Assembly: GCA_020851235.1 (NCBI GenBank)
Contig: JADZDD010000025.1
Coordinates: 124,001-188,000, forward strand
Direction of reading: 5' to 3'
From: Burkholderiales bacterium
GTDB lineage: Bacteria > Pseudomonadota > Gammaproteobacteria > Burkholderiales > Casimicrobiaceae
DNA length: 64,000 bases
A program made the translations under genes and the position numbers. Shown here piece after piece: positions 29,219-37,131 of this stretch (positions are counted from its first letter, which is position 1; every line of letters begins with the position of its first letter). The notes under the pieces were generated by a model, which was given only the letters and a program-made list of their open reading frames with translations, searched no databases and was not told the DNA's origin.

Positions 29219-31152
29219 AACGCGAGCCCCACGGAGAAGTGCAGGCGGACGCGGTGGACGTCCTGCCCGTACGCGACGTCGAGGCGAAACGGTCCGATCG
29301 GCGTGCGCAGTCGTCCACCGATGCCGTAGCCGAGGGCAAGGTCCATGTCGCCCAGGCTGTCGGCGGCGTTGCCGGCGTCGACGAAGGCGGCGAGGCCGAG
29401 CGATGGCGTGATCCAGTGGTTGTACTCGGCGCTCGCGAGGGCGTAGTAGCGGCCACCGACCACGGCGCTGCCCTGCTGCACGCCGAGGCTTTCGAACGCG
29501 TAGCCGCGCACCGAGTTGTCGCCACCGGTGCGGAACAGGAAAACCGAAGGGATCCCGTCGCGCGACGACGCGATGACGGCGCCGATCTCGGCACGACCGA
29601 TGAGCCCGTCGTTGCGCGACAGCGGCCACCAGCCCACCGCCTTGCCGATCGTGCGGCCGAACTGCTCGGTGGACGCACCGGGGATACCCCAGCCCGCCTG
29701 CACGTTGGCCATCCACCCCTTGGTGGGGTCGAGGAGGTTGTCGACGTTGCGCCACGTGTACTCGGCATCGGCGTACAGCGCGTGCGACGACGTGGTCGGC
29801 TGGCCGAACGGCGTCTGCTCGTCGACGAACATGCCGACGCCGAACGCCGGCGTGCGAAGTTCGGACAGGGCGCGGCGACGCCACGTCACCGAACCCGTGC
29901 GCGTGATGAGGTTCTCGATGTCGGTGCGCGTGGCTCCGGCGGCGAAGGTATCGACCCAGCCACCGGTGCGCGGCGGCAACACGAAGCGCACGGTCGCTTC
30001 CTGCACGAGCGACTCGACGCGCAGCGCGGTGTACATCTGCATGCCGCGGCCATTCACATTCATGTCGTTGTAGTTGAGGCTCACGCGGTACTCGGTGTCC
30101 GTCGAGTAGCCGACACCCGCTTCGAGGCGTCGTGCCGGAGCCTCGATGACCGAGACCGCCAGCGTGGCGTCGTCGGCGTGCGCGGGATCGGGATCGATCG
30201 TCGCCTGGACGCTTGCGAAGTAGCCCGAAGCGAGGAGGCGGCGCACGAAGGTGTCGAGGGCTTCACCGTCGTAGGCGTCGCCCGGCTGGATGTTGGAAAA
30301 GCCTTCCACGATCTGCGGCGTGTAGCGCTGCAGGCCACGGAAGTCGATGCGGCCGATGGTGAACGGCGGGCCGCTGTCGAGCGTCACCGACAGGTCGGCG
30401 GCACGTTGCGACGGATCGATGAGCGCTCGACTCGCGGTCAGCCGTGCGGCCGCGAAGGGGCTCGCCGCGAGCGTCGCGACCGCGCCTTGCTTGGCGCCGG
30501 TCCACGCATCCTGGAGGAAGGGTTCACCCACCGGCAACCCCCACTGCTCGTGCACGCGCGCGATCGCGGCCTCACCCGCTGCGGACGCGCGGGCGGGTCC
30601 GTCGACGGTGATGTCGACCTTGCGAACGGTCGTGAGCGGTCCGGGTTCGACGGTGAGACGCACCGTCACCGGCGTCGTGCCGCGATCGACCGCGACGTCG
30701 ACGGCCGCCGAGAAATGACCCTGTGTGGCGGCGGCCTCGGCAGCTTGCGGGACGGCGTCGCGTATCAGACGCTCGAGCAGGATCTCGGTCATGTCCTCGA
30801 AATCCTGCCAACGCACGAGGTCGACGGCGCTGCGGATCGCGGCGGCAATCGGTCCGGGCGCCACGACCTCGACGCGATAGTGCACGGCCGCGTCGGCATG
30901 TCGGGGCGTGGCCGGATCGGGCACGCCGGCGGGTGAAGGGTCGCGGGCGACCGTGTCGCCGGCGGTGGGGGACGGGTTGCGCTCGCGCGCCCCGGCGTCG
31001 CGCGCGCTCGCCGCGGGCGGGGTCGCCGGGTTCGCGCCGGCGGCGTCCGAGGGCTGGCCGCTAGCGGGCGATGCGACTGTCGCCGTGACGGCGGTCGACA
31101 GCGCGAGGAGCAGCGAGCGCCAGGTGCACGGTCGTTTCGTCGCAGGCAACAC
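29215..31152 (-). CDS. tamA: Outer-membrane assembly protein TamA (BamA/Omp85 family)
   Basis: A 645-residue Omp85 protein. A signal peptide (about residues 5-32, LLLALSTAVTATVASPASGQ) is followed by an unusual Pro/Ala-rich linker of about 50 residues. Three POTRA-like units come next (HYRVEVVAPGPI, TVRKVDITVDGPA, IGRIDFRGLQRYTP), then a 16-strand barrel. The barrel carries the lid-lock motif RTGGDNSVRGYAFESLG and ends in FSVGLAF with the C-terminal Phe. GTG 31152 is the best start (TTG 31149 is next) because the signal peptide begins immediately after. This puts its first 92 bases inside the upstream lipoprotein frame. tamB is coupled by a TTGA overlap. Confidence 0.92.
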   Translation of the reverse strand: MLPATKRPCTWRSLLLALSTAVTATVASPASGQPSDAAGANPATPPAASARDAGARERNPSPTAGDTVARDPSPAGVPDPATPRHADAAVHYRVEVVAPGPIAAAIRSAVDLVRWQDFEDMTEILLERLIRDAVPQAAEAAATQGHFSAAVDVAVDRGTTPVTVRLTVEPGPLTTVRKVDITVDGPARASAAGEAAIARVHEQWGLPVGEPFLQDAWTGAKQGAVATLAASPFAAARLTASRALIDPSQRAADLSVTLDSGPPFTIGRIDFRGLQRYTPQIVEGFSNIQPGDAYDGEALDTFVRRLLASGYFASVQATIDPDPAHADDATLAVSVIEAPARRLEAGVGYSTDTEYRVSLNYNDMNVNGRGMQMYTALRVESLVQEATVRFVLPPRTGGWVDTFAAGATRTDIENLITRTGSVTWRRRALSELRTPAFGVGMFVDEQTPFGQPTTSSHALYADAEYTWRNVDNLLDPTKGWMANVQAGWGIPGASTEQFGRTIGKAVGWWPLSRNDGLIGRAEIGAVIASSRDGIPSVFLFRTGGDNSVRGYAFESLGVQQGSAVVGGRYYALASAEYNHWITPSLGLAAFVDAGNAADSLGDMDLALGYGIGGRLRTPIGPFRLDVAYGQDVHRVRLHFSVGLAF

Positions 31153-31492
31153 AGGCGCGATTATCGCCGAGGGCGATGCTCTCGCCGCGGGTCGCCACAC
31201 GCCGCGGTGCGGCCGGCGCGACGATCGCCTCGTCCAGGAGCGACCACTGCGACAGGTCGTTGAAGTCGAATGGGCTCGGCACCGGCCACAAGTCGGTCGA
31301 CGGCCGCGATGGCGGCAGGATCGGCAGGCGCGGATCGCTGTAGTCGATTTCGCGACTCGACCCTTGCCCGTACTGCCATACGTAGATCTGGTTGCCATGC
31401 GCGTCGAAACGCGTCGCGCAACCGGCAACGAGCGTGGCCGCCGCGAGGACGATGGCAGCGCGCCCGAAGGCGCATAGCGCGGATGCAGTCAT
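31061..31492 (-). CDS. Predicted small lipoprotein of unknown function
   Basis: A 143-residue protein starting MTASALCAFGRAAIVLAAAT and carrying a lipobox LVAGC at about residues 21-25, so it should be lipidated at Cys25 and exported. The rest has no domain I recognise. A hydrophilic, Trp/Pro-rich middle (NQIYVWQYGQGSSREIDYSD, PFDFNDLSQWSLLDEA) precedes a tail that runs into tamA. A good ribosome binding site (GAGGAGA) precedes ATG 31492, supporting a real gene. Its last 92 bases overlap the 5' end of tamA in another frame. It probably leads the tamA-tamB operon. A role in outer-membrane assembly is guessed from position only. Confidence 0.7.
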   Translation of the reverse strand: MTASALCAFGRAAIVLAAATLVAGCATRFDAHGNQIYVWQYGQGSSREIDYSDPRLPILPPSRPSTDLWPVPSPFDFNDLSQWSLLDEAIVAPAAPRRVATRGESIALGDNRACVACDETTVHLALAAPRAVDRRHGDSRIAR

Positions 31493-31770
31493 GGCGTCTC
31501 CTCGACCCGGCCATGCGGGTGGCCGGTACCGGAACGGCGGAACCGTGGCCTGCGCCGTTTCGCGCGTGAGCGCCGGGTCGTTCGTTTCGATTCTTCCCGT
31601 TCGAACGCACCTTGGCAAGGCTTGCCGACGGATGGGTCGGCGCCAGCGCGCGACACCCGTTGCAGGAAAGTCGCACACCGGGATCGCGCACCGCGTCGGG
31701 TGGGAATGGCCGTTCGGCAGCTTCCATCGAACCATCGTTCGACAGAAACACAAAATCCGGGTGATATCTT

Positions 31771-31864
31771 CTTGTTCAACATCGAAAACCCTCTCTAAGT
31801 CCCTATTTATTAGGCGAAATCGGATTGCAGTCTTTTCGTCGCTAAGTCCTTGTTCGAAAACCGG
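31771..31864 (+). repeat. Imperfect direct repeats upstream of the mraZ promoter
   Basis: Two words recur. CTAAGTCC is at 31795-31802 and 31842-31849. The pair CTTGTTC plus GAAAACC occurs at 31771-31790 (split by 5 bases) and again near 31849-31862 (compact). The copies flank a T-rich, low-GC stretch just upstream of the -35 box. Their spacing suggests a duplicated protein-binding site or an old local duplication. Confidence 0.5.
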
Positions 31865-31871
31865 AAAAGCG

Positions 31872-31901
31872 TTGACCACAGACTTCGGCCACGCGTATAG
31901 T
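31872..31901 (+). promoter_or_regulatory. Sigma-70 promoter of the dcw cluster (Pmra)
   Basis: TTGACC at 31872-31877 (5 of 6) and TATAGT at 31896-31901 (5 of 6) are separated by 18 bases. Transcription would start near 31908, leaving a leader of about 134 bases before mraZ. It lies directly upstream of TGGGN repeats. This is the strongest promoter seen in the window. Confidence 0.75.
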
Positions 31902-31910
31902 GCGGCCAAG

Positions 31911-31946
31911 TGGTAAAAAGTGGGTCGAAGTGGGTTGAAGTCTGGG
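31911..31946 (+). promoter_or_regulatory. MraZ operator: TGGGN direct repeats
   Basis: TGG-start pentamers TGGTA (31911), TGGGT (31921) and TGGGT (31931) are spaced exactly 10 bases apart; a fourth TGGG sits at 31943, 12 bases further. Tandem TGGGN boxes separated by 5 bases are the known MraZ binding site in E. coli and mycoplasmas. The position just past the predicted start site fits MraZ autorepression of the whole cluster. Confidence 0.75.
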
Positions 31947-32041
31947 TTTCCTGACGCCGATTCGAGGGTGCAGGCGTCCGACCATCCACTTCGGGGTTCG
32001 GCGCTGACGGGTGGACGCGCAGCAGGCGAAGGGGGACGAGC

Positions 32042-32560
32042 GTGGCAAGCGAGCGCGAACAGGCGGGGACGGATCTGCAACGCTCGGGAAACGGGCGTGA
32101 TGCTGCCGCGGCGCCGGTCTTTCGCGGCGTGACCGCACTCGTGCTCGACGCCAAGGGGCGCCTCGCGATTCCGGCGAAGCATCGTGAGGCGCTCGCAGGG
32201 GCGCGTGGCGAACTCGTCCTGACCGCCGATCCGTCGCGCTGCCTGTTGCTCTATCCGCGCGCGTCGTGGGAGCCCATCCAGGCGCAGTTGATGGCGCTGT
32301 CGTCGTTCGACCCGCGCGTGCGCGGTTTGCAGCGCCTCCTCGTCGGGCATGCCGACGACGTCGAAGTCGATGCGGCCGGACGCATCCTGGTGCCGCCGGC
32401 GCTGCGTCGCTACGCGAGCCTCGACAAGCGGGTCGTGCTCGTCGGGCAGGGCCGCAAGCTCGAACTCTGGGACGAGGCGCAGTGGGAATTCCAGACTGCG
32501 CAGGCCATCGCGCTCCCGAACGACGGACCCCCGGCCGACCTTGCCGGCTTCTCGCTGTAG
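32042..32560 (+). CDS. mraZ: Transcriptional regulator MraZ
   Basis: A 172-residue protein with two AbrB/MraZ swapped-hairpin units, marked by LDAKGRLAIPAKHRE near residues 35-49 and DAAGRILVPPALR near 110-122. MraZ forms rings and binds TGGGN repeats to repress its own operon; such repeats lie upstream. The GTG start at 32042 follows a purine-rich GAAGGGGGA and gives a 26-residue N-terminal extension (ASEREQAGTDLQ...) before the usual FRG opening. No other start precedes FRG, so the extension appears real. The stop is immediately followed by the rsmH ATG. Confidence 0.92.
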   Translation: MASEREQAGTDLQRSGNGRDAAAAPVFRGVTALVLDAKGRLAIPAKHREALAGARGELVLTADPSRCLLLYPRASWEPIQAQLMALSSFDPRVRGLQRLLVGHADDVEVDAAGRILVPPALRRYASLDKRVVLVGQGRKLELWDEAQWEFQTAQAIALPNDGPPADLAGFSL

Positions 32561-33562
32561 ATGAGCGATGGCTCGCACCTTCCCGTCCTGCTCGACGAAG
32601 CGATCGCCGCACTCGCGATCCGGCCCGAGGGCACGTACGTCGACGCGACGTACGGCCGCGGCGGCCACAGTGCGCGCATTCTCGCCGCGCTCGGGCCTGC
32701 GGGTCGTCTCATTGCCGTGGATCGCGATCCCGACGCGGCTCGCGGGGCCGACACGCTCGCCGGCCGCGATCCACGCTTCACCTTTCGCCGCGCGTGGTTC
32801 TCGCAGTTGCCCGCCGTCCTCGCCGAACTTGCTCCGGCTGGAGTCGATGGCGCGCTCTTCGATCTCGGAACCTCCTCGCCGCAGATCGACGACGCCACGC
32901 GCGGCTTCTCTTTGCGCTTCGACGGGCCCCTCGACATGAGGATGGATCCGTCCTGCGGCGAGACGGCCGCCGCCTTCCTGGCCCGCGCCAGCGTGCGCGA
33001 ATTGACGGAGGTCATCCGCGACTATGGTGAAGAACGGTTTGCTCAATCCATTGCAACGGCAATTGCGGCGGCGCGCGAAGGGGGCGCCATCGAGCGCACG
33101 GGGCAGCTGCGTCGTGTCGTGGGCGAAGCCGTCGGCCCGTTCACGCGGGGTGATTGGCGTCAGGATCCGGCCACGCGCACGTTCCAGGCCCTTCGGATTT
33201 TCGTGAACCGCGAGCTCTCCGAGGTCGGCAGCGCGCTACCGGCGATGCTGCCGTTCCTGCACGTCGGCGCGCGTCTTGCCGTCATCGCGTTCCACTCGCT
33301 CGAGGATCGAATCGTCAAGCGTTTCTTCCAGAAGGCGGCATTGCCGTACGCGGGTGATCCGCGCGCGGCGCGCCTGCCGATCCGTACCGCGGCGCTGCCG
33401 CCGGCGCTGCTGACGCGCGTGGGTCGGGCCGTGAAGCCGTCGGCCGCGGAGGTTGCGCGCAATCCGCGTGCACGCAGCGCGATCCTGCGCGTGGCCGAGC
33501 GCACGGCAGCGCCGTTGCCCGCGGATTGGCCGCAGGGTTACGTCACGACGGGGTTCGCATGA
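32561..33562 (+). CDS. rsmH: 16S rRNA (cytosine-1402-N4)-methyltransferase RsmH
   Basis: A 333-residue SAM-dependent methyltransferase (MraW) that modifies C1402 of 16S rRNA. SAM-binding and family motifs are DATYGRGGHSARIL near residues 28-41, AVDRDPDAA, FDLGTSSPQID, the helical insertion with LDMRMD, and the late IAFHSLEDRIVKRFF. The length is typical (about 310-330). It abuts mraZ with no gap, and its stop overlaps the ftsL start. Placement as second gene of the dcw cluster is conserved. Confidence 0.96.
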   Translation: MSDGSHLPVLLDEAIAALAIRPEGTYVDATYGRGGHSARILAALGPAGRLIAVDRDPDAARGADTLAGRDPRFTFRRAWFSQLPAVLAELAPAGVDGALFDLGTSSPQIDDATRGFSLRFDGPLDMRMDPSCGETAAAFLARASVRELTEVIRDYGEERFAQSIATAIAAAREGGAIERTGQLRRVVGEAVGPFTRGDWRQDPATRTFQALRIFVNRELSEVGSALPAMLPFLHVGARLAVIAFHSLEDRIVKRFFQKAALPYAGDPRAARLPIRTAALPPALLTRVGRAVKPSAAEVARNPRARSAILRVAERTAAPLPADWPQGYVTTGFA

Positions 33563-33846
33563 CGCGCGTGAATCTCGTCCTCCTCGCGGTGCTCGTGCTG
33601 TGTGCGCTGTCGCTCGTCACCTCGCGGCATCAGGCGCGGCGGCTCTTCGTCGCGCTCGAGCGCGCGCAGGCGGATGCCCGCGCCTACGAGATCGAGTACG
33701 GGCAGCTGCAGCTCGAGCAATCGACGTGGGGCATGCCGGCACGCGTGGAGAAGATCGCGCGCGAGCAACTGCACATGCAACTGCCGACGGCGGCGCGCAC
33801 CGAGATCGTCCCGCTGCCCGCGCCGCGCGCCCCGGAGTCGCGATGA
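33559..33846 (+). CDS. ftsL: Cell division protein FtsL
   Basis: A 95-residue bitopic membrane protein. One transmembrane helix (about residues 4-22, VNLVLLAVLVLCALSLV) is followed by a periplasmic leucine-zipper-like coiled coil (ALERAQADARAYEIEYGQLQLEQ), ending with the family's IAREQLHMQLP motif. FtsL joins FtsB and FtsQ to activate FtsWI at the septum. The ATG overlaps the rsmH stop by 4 bases and the stop overlaps the ftsI start by 4, so it is fully coupled. Confidence 0.92.
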   Translation: MTRVNLVLLAVLVLCALSLVTSRHQARRLFVALERAQADARAYEIEYGQLQLEQSTWGMPARVEKIAREQLHMQLPTAARTEIVPLPAPRAPESR

Positions 33847-35591
33847 AGGCGGCCGCCGCCACGCGTCCCCGCTTCGCCGCCGCGGCACCGGCGCCGGCGT
33901 TGCCGCGCCTGCGCGCGCCGCTCGTGTTCGGCGTGCTGGGGCTCCTCTTCGCGGCGCTGGTCGGCCGTTCGCTGTACCTGCAGTGGATCGACTACGCGTT
34001 CTTGCAGGAGCAAGGCAGCGCGCGCCACTCGCGCGAGCTCGAGGTTCCCGCGCACCGCGGCCGCATCGTCGATCGCTTCGGCGAGGTGCTCGCGGTCTCC
34101 ACGCCGGTACGCTCGCTGTGGGCGTTTCCCGACAAGTTCGAGGCGAGCCCCGAGCAACTGAAGCAGCTCGCGAGCATCCTCGAAACGACGCCGCAGCGCA
34201 TCGCCACGAGGCTCGAGGCACGCGACGAGTTCACGTTTCTCGCCCGCCAGGTCGCACCCGAGACGTCGGAGCGCGCCAAGGCGCTCGGCATCGCCGGCCT
34301 GCACGACCAGACCGAATATCGGCGCTACTATCCCGGCGGCGAGGTCATGGCGCAGGTGATCGGCTTCACCGGTGACCAGGACGCCGGACAGGAAGGCATC
34401 GAGCTCGCGCAGCAGTCGTGGCTCGCCGGCGTGCCGGGGAGCCGGCGCGTGATCATCAACCGGCGCTTCGAGGCGGTCGAGGACGTCGCCGCAATTCGCG
34501 CGCCGCAGGCCGGTCGCGATCTCGCGCTGTCGATCGACACGCGATTGCAGTACCTCGCCTTCCGCGAGCTCAAGGCCGCGGTCGAGGCGAACAAGGCCAA
34601 GGCCGGAGGCATGGTGATCCTGGACGTTGCCACCGGCGAGATTCTCGCGCTTGCCAACTGGCCCACGTACAACCCCAATCGCCGGGACAAGGTGGCGCGC
34701 GAGAAGATGCGCAATCGTGCGCTCACCGACGTCTTCGAGCCTGGCTCGACGCTGAAGCCCTTCACCATCGCCACCGCGCTCGAGGCGGGCAAGGTCCGAC
34801 CCGACACCGTGATCCAGACCGGCAACGGCTCGCTCACCATCGGCGCCAACACGATTCACGACGCGCACGCCGGCGGTGCGCTCACCGTCGAGCAGGTCAT
34901 CCAGAAATCGTCGAACGTCGGCTCGGCCAAGATCGCGCTGTCGCTTCCCGCGCAGGCGATGTGGCAGACGTTTTCGAACGTCGGCTTCGGCGCCGTGCCG
35001 AAGACAGGATTCCCCGGCGAGGTCGCGGGCCGGCTGCGGCCGGCGAAGACGTGGAAGCCGATCGAGCAGGCGACGATGGCGTACGGGCACGGCATCTCGG
35101 TGAACCTCGTGCAGCTCGCGCGCGCGTACACGATCTTTGCCACGGCCGGCTTCGTCAAACCGGTGACGCTGCTCAAGACCGAAGGCGCGGTCGACGGCTC
35201 GCGTGTCATCTCGCCGGCGACCGCGGCGGCCGTCCGGCACATGCTCGAGATGGCCGTCGGGCCCGGCGGCACGGCACCCAAGGCGCAGGTCGTGGGTTAT
35301 CGGGTCGCCGGCAAGACCGGGACGGCGCACAAGCTCGAGGGCAAGGGTTACGCGGCGAACAAGTACGTCTCGTCGTTCGTCGGATTCGCTCCGGCGTCGC
35401 AACCGCGGCTCATCGTCGCCGTGATGATCGACGAGCCGTCGGGTGGCCAGTACTACGGTGGCTCGGTGGCCGGTCCCGTGTTCTCGAGCGTGATGGGCTC
35501 GGCGCTGCGCCTGCTGGGCGTGCCGACCGATGCCCCCGTGAACAACGTGATCCTCCCGCCCGACGGCATCGAAGTGGGTGAGGAGACGTGA
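33843..35591 (+). CDS. ftsI: Peptidoglycan transpeptidase FtsI (PBP3)
   Basis: A 582-residue class B penicillin-binding protein. After a short cytoplasmic tail and one membrane helix (VFGVLGLLFAALVG, about residues 24-40) comes the non-penicillin-binding region (RGRIVDRFGEVLAVS). The transpeptidase domain then carries SxxK as STLK near residue 302, SSN (KSSNVGSAK) and KTG (AGKTGTAHK). It cross-links septal peptidoglycan with FtsW. The ATG overlaps ftsL. A gap of 61 bases separates it from murE, one of the few gaps in the cluster. Confidence 0.97.
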   Translation: MKAAAATRPRFAAAAPAPALPRLRAPLVFGVLGLLFAALVGRSLYLQWIDYAFLQEQGSARHSRELEVPAHRGRIVDRFGEVLAVSTPVRSLWAFPDKFEASPEQLKQLASILETTPQRIATRLEARDEFTFLARQVAPETSERAKALGIAGLHDQTEYRRYYPGGEVMAQVIGFTGDQDAGQEGIELAQQSWLAGVPGSRRVIINRRFEAVEDVAAIRAPQAGRDLALSIDTRLQYLAFRELKAAVEANKAKAGGMVILDVATGEILALANWPTYNPNRRDKVAREKMRNRALTDVFEPGSTLKPFTIATALEAGKVRPDTVIQTGNGSLTIGANTIHDAHAGGALTVEQVIQKSSNVGSAKIALSLPAQAMWQTFSNVGFGAVPKTGFPGEVAGRLRPAKTWKPIEQATMAYGHGISVNLVQLARAYTIFATAGFVKPVTLLKTEGAVDGSRVISPATAAAVRHMLEMAVGPGGTAPKAQVVGYRVAGKTGTAHKLEGKGYAANKYVSSFVGFAPASQPRLIVAVMIDEPSGGQYYGGSVAGPVFSSVMGSALRLLGVPTDAPVNNVILPPDGIEVGEET

Positions 35592-35652
35592 TGGCGGGCC
35601 GGTGCAGCCGACGCTCGTCGCGGGCTCGATCGCCACGTCGCGGAGCCGGGTG

Positions 35653-37131
35653 ATGCCCGATCCCGTGCACGATCTCGACGTCGCCGCACTGCTCGCGCGC
35701 CTGGGCGCGCGGCCACGGCGCATCACGTCCGACAGCCGGCGCGTGGAGCCGGGGGTGGCCTTTGCCGCGTACCCCGGGATCGTCGCCGACGGTCGCCGGT
35801 TCATCGCCGACGCACTCGCGCGCGGCGCGGCGGCCGTGTTGTGGGAGGCGCGCGGGTGGCGCTGGGATCCGGAGCTTTCCGGACCGCAGCTCGCCGTCGA
35901 AGGCTTGCAGCAGCGCGTCGGCGCCATCGCCGACTTCATCTACGGCAGCCCCTCGCGCGAGCTGTGGATGGTCGGTGTCACCGGCACCAACGGGAAGTCG
36001 TCGTGCGCGCATTGGGTCGCGCAGGCGCTCGACGCCTGCGGGCGGCGCGCTGCCGTCATCGGTACGCTGGGCAACGGCCTCATCGGCGCGACGGCGCCGG
36101 CATCGCACACGACCCCCGACGCCGCGATGCTGCACGAACTGCTCGCGCAGTTTCGCGCCGCCGGTGCCCGCGCGGTGGCGATGGAGGCGTCGTCGCATGG
36201 CCTCGACCAGGGTCGCGTGAATGGCACGAATTTCGACGTCGCGCTCTTCACCAACCTCACGCGCGACCACCTCGACTATCACAAGACGATGGCGGCGTAC
36301 GGTGCCGCGAAGGCACGGCTTTTCGCCTGGCCGCAACTGCGCACTGCCGTGATCAATGCCGACGACCTCTTCGGCCGCAGCCTGATCGATGCGACTCGCT
36401 CGCGTGGCCAACCGACGCTGACTTACGGGCTTGGCAGCGCCGACATCGCGGCCACGCCCTTGTCGGTGGACCGGCGCGGCATCGTGCTCGACGTCGTGAC
36501 CCCCTGGGGGCGCGGCACGCTGCGCTCGGGCTTGGTCGGGGCGTTCAATGCGCAGAATCTCCTCGGCGTCCTGGGCGTGCTCCTCGCGTCCGACGTGCCG
36601 CTCGCGCAGGCGCTCGACGTGCTCGGCACGCTGGGCGCACCCGCCGGGCGCATGCAGCGCCTGGGCGGCGAGCGCAAGCCGCTCGTGGTCGTCGATTACG
36701 CGCACACGCCCGACGCGCTCGAAAAGGTGCTCGTGGCGTTGCGCTCCGCGGTCACTTCCGGCGGCGAACTCGTCTGCGTGTTCGGTTGCGGTGGCGACCG
36801 CGATCCGGGCAAGCGCTCGCAGATGGGCGCGATCGCCGCGGCACACGCCGACCGCGTCGTGGTCACGAGCGACAACCCGAGAAGCGAGGATCCCCTCGCC
36901 ATCGCGCAGGAGGTCGCCAAGGGCGTGCTCGACGCGGGGCACCGGCGCTGGACCATCGAGGTCGACCGGCGCGCGGCCATCGCGACCGCGATCGCAAGCG
37001 CCGGCAAGGATGACGTCGTGCTCATCGCCGGCAAGGGGCACGAGACCTACCAGGAACGCGGGGGCGAGCGGCACCCCTTCTCCGATATCGACGAAGCCGC
37101 GACAGCATTGGCAGCATGGAGCAAGGCATGA
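35653..37131 (+). CDS. murE: UDP-MurNAc-tripeptide synthetase MurE (meso-DAP-adding)
   Basis: A 492-residue Mur ligase adding the third residue to the peptidoglycan stem. The ATP motif is GVTGTNGKSS near residue 110. AMEASSHGL and NLTRDHLDYH follow, and the C-terminal DNPRSE is the meso-diaminopimelate-specifying motif, as expected for Gram-negatives. The ATG at 35653 has GGAG 7 bases upstream and matches the conserved start. Its stop TGA overlaps the murF start (ATGA). Confidence 0.96.
   Translation: MPDPVHDLDVAALLARLGARPRRITSDSRRVEPGVAFAAYPGIVADGRRFIADALARGAAAVLWEARGWRWDPELSGPQLAVEGLQQRVGAIADFIYGSPSRELWMVGVTGTNGKSSCAHWVAQALDACGRRAAVIGTLGNGLIGATAPASHTTPDAAMLHELLAQFRAAGARAVAMEASSHGLDQGRVNGTNFDVALFTNLTRDHLDYHKTMAAYGAAKARLFAWPQLRTAVINADDLFGRSLIDATRSRGQPTLTYGLGSADIAATPLSVDRRGIVLDVVTPWGRGTLRSGLVGAFNAQNLLGVLGVLLASDVPLAQALDVLGTLGAPAGRMQRLGGERKPLVVVDYAHTPDALEKVLVALRSAVTSGGELVCVFGCGGDRDPGKRSQMGAIAAAHADRVVVTSDNPRSEDPLAIAQEVAKGVLDAGHRRWTIEVDRRAAIATAIASAGKDDVVLIAGKGHETYQERGGERHPFSDIDEAATALAAWSKA

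Larger units (their letters stand above)
31493..32041. other. 549-base intergenic control region between the lipoprotein/tam operon and mraZ
   Basis: The only long non-coding stretch of the window. It is markedly AT-richer from about 31730 to 31920. It holds the mraZ promoter (31872-31901), a MraZ-type operator (31911-31946), two partial direct repeats (31771-31864) and a 13-base palindrome GGCAAGGCTTGCC at 31612-31624. A promoter for the minus-strand lipoprotein gene must also lie here but is not obvious. Confidence 0.8.

Noticed and set aside
31612..31624. Palindrome GGCAAGGCTTGCC as a regulator site
   Set aside because: Perfect but short; no second copy and no promoter aligned with it, so not claimed as an operator.
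31871..31880. DnaA box in the mraZ promoter
   Set aside because: TTGACCACA differs from the consensus at two core positions and is better explained as the -35 hexamer.
37116..37131. Upstream ATG 37116 as the murF start
   Set aside because: It would overlap murE by 16 bases; ATG 37128 has a better placed GGAG and the usual ATGA overlap.
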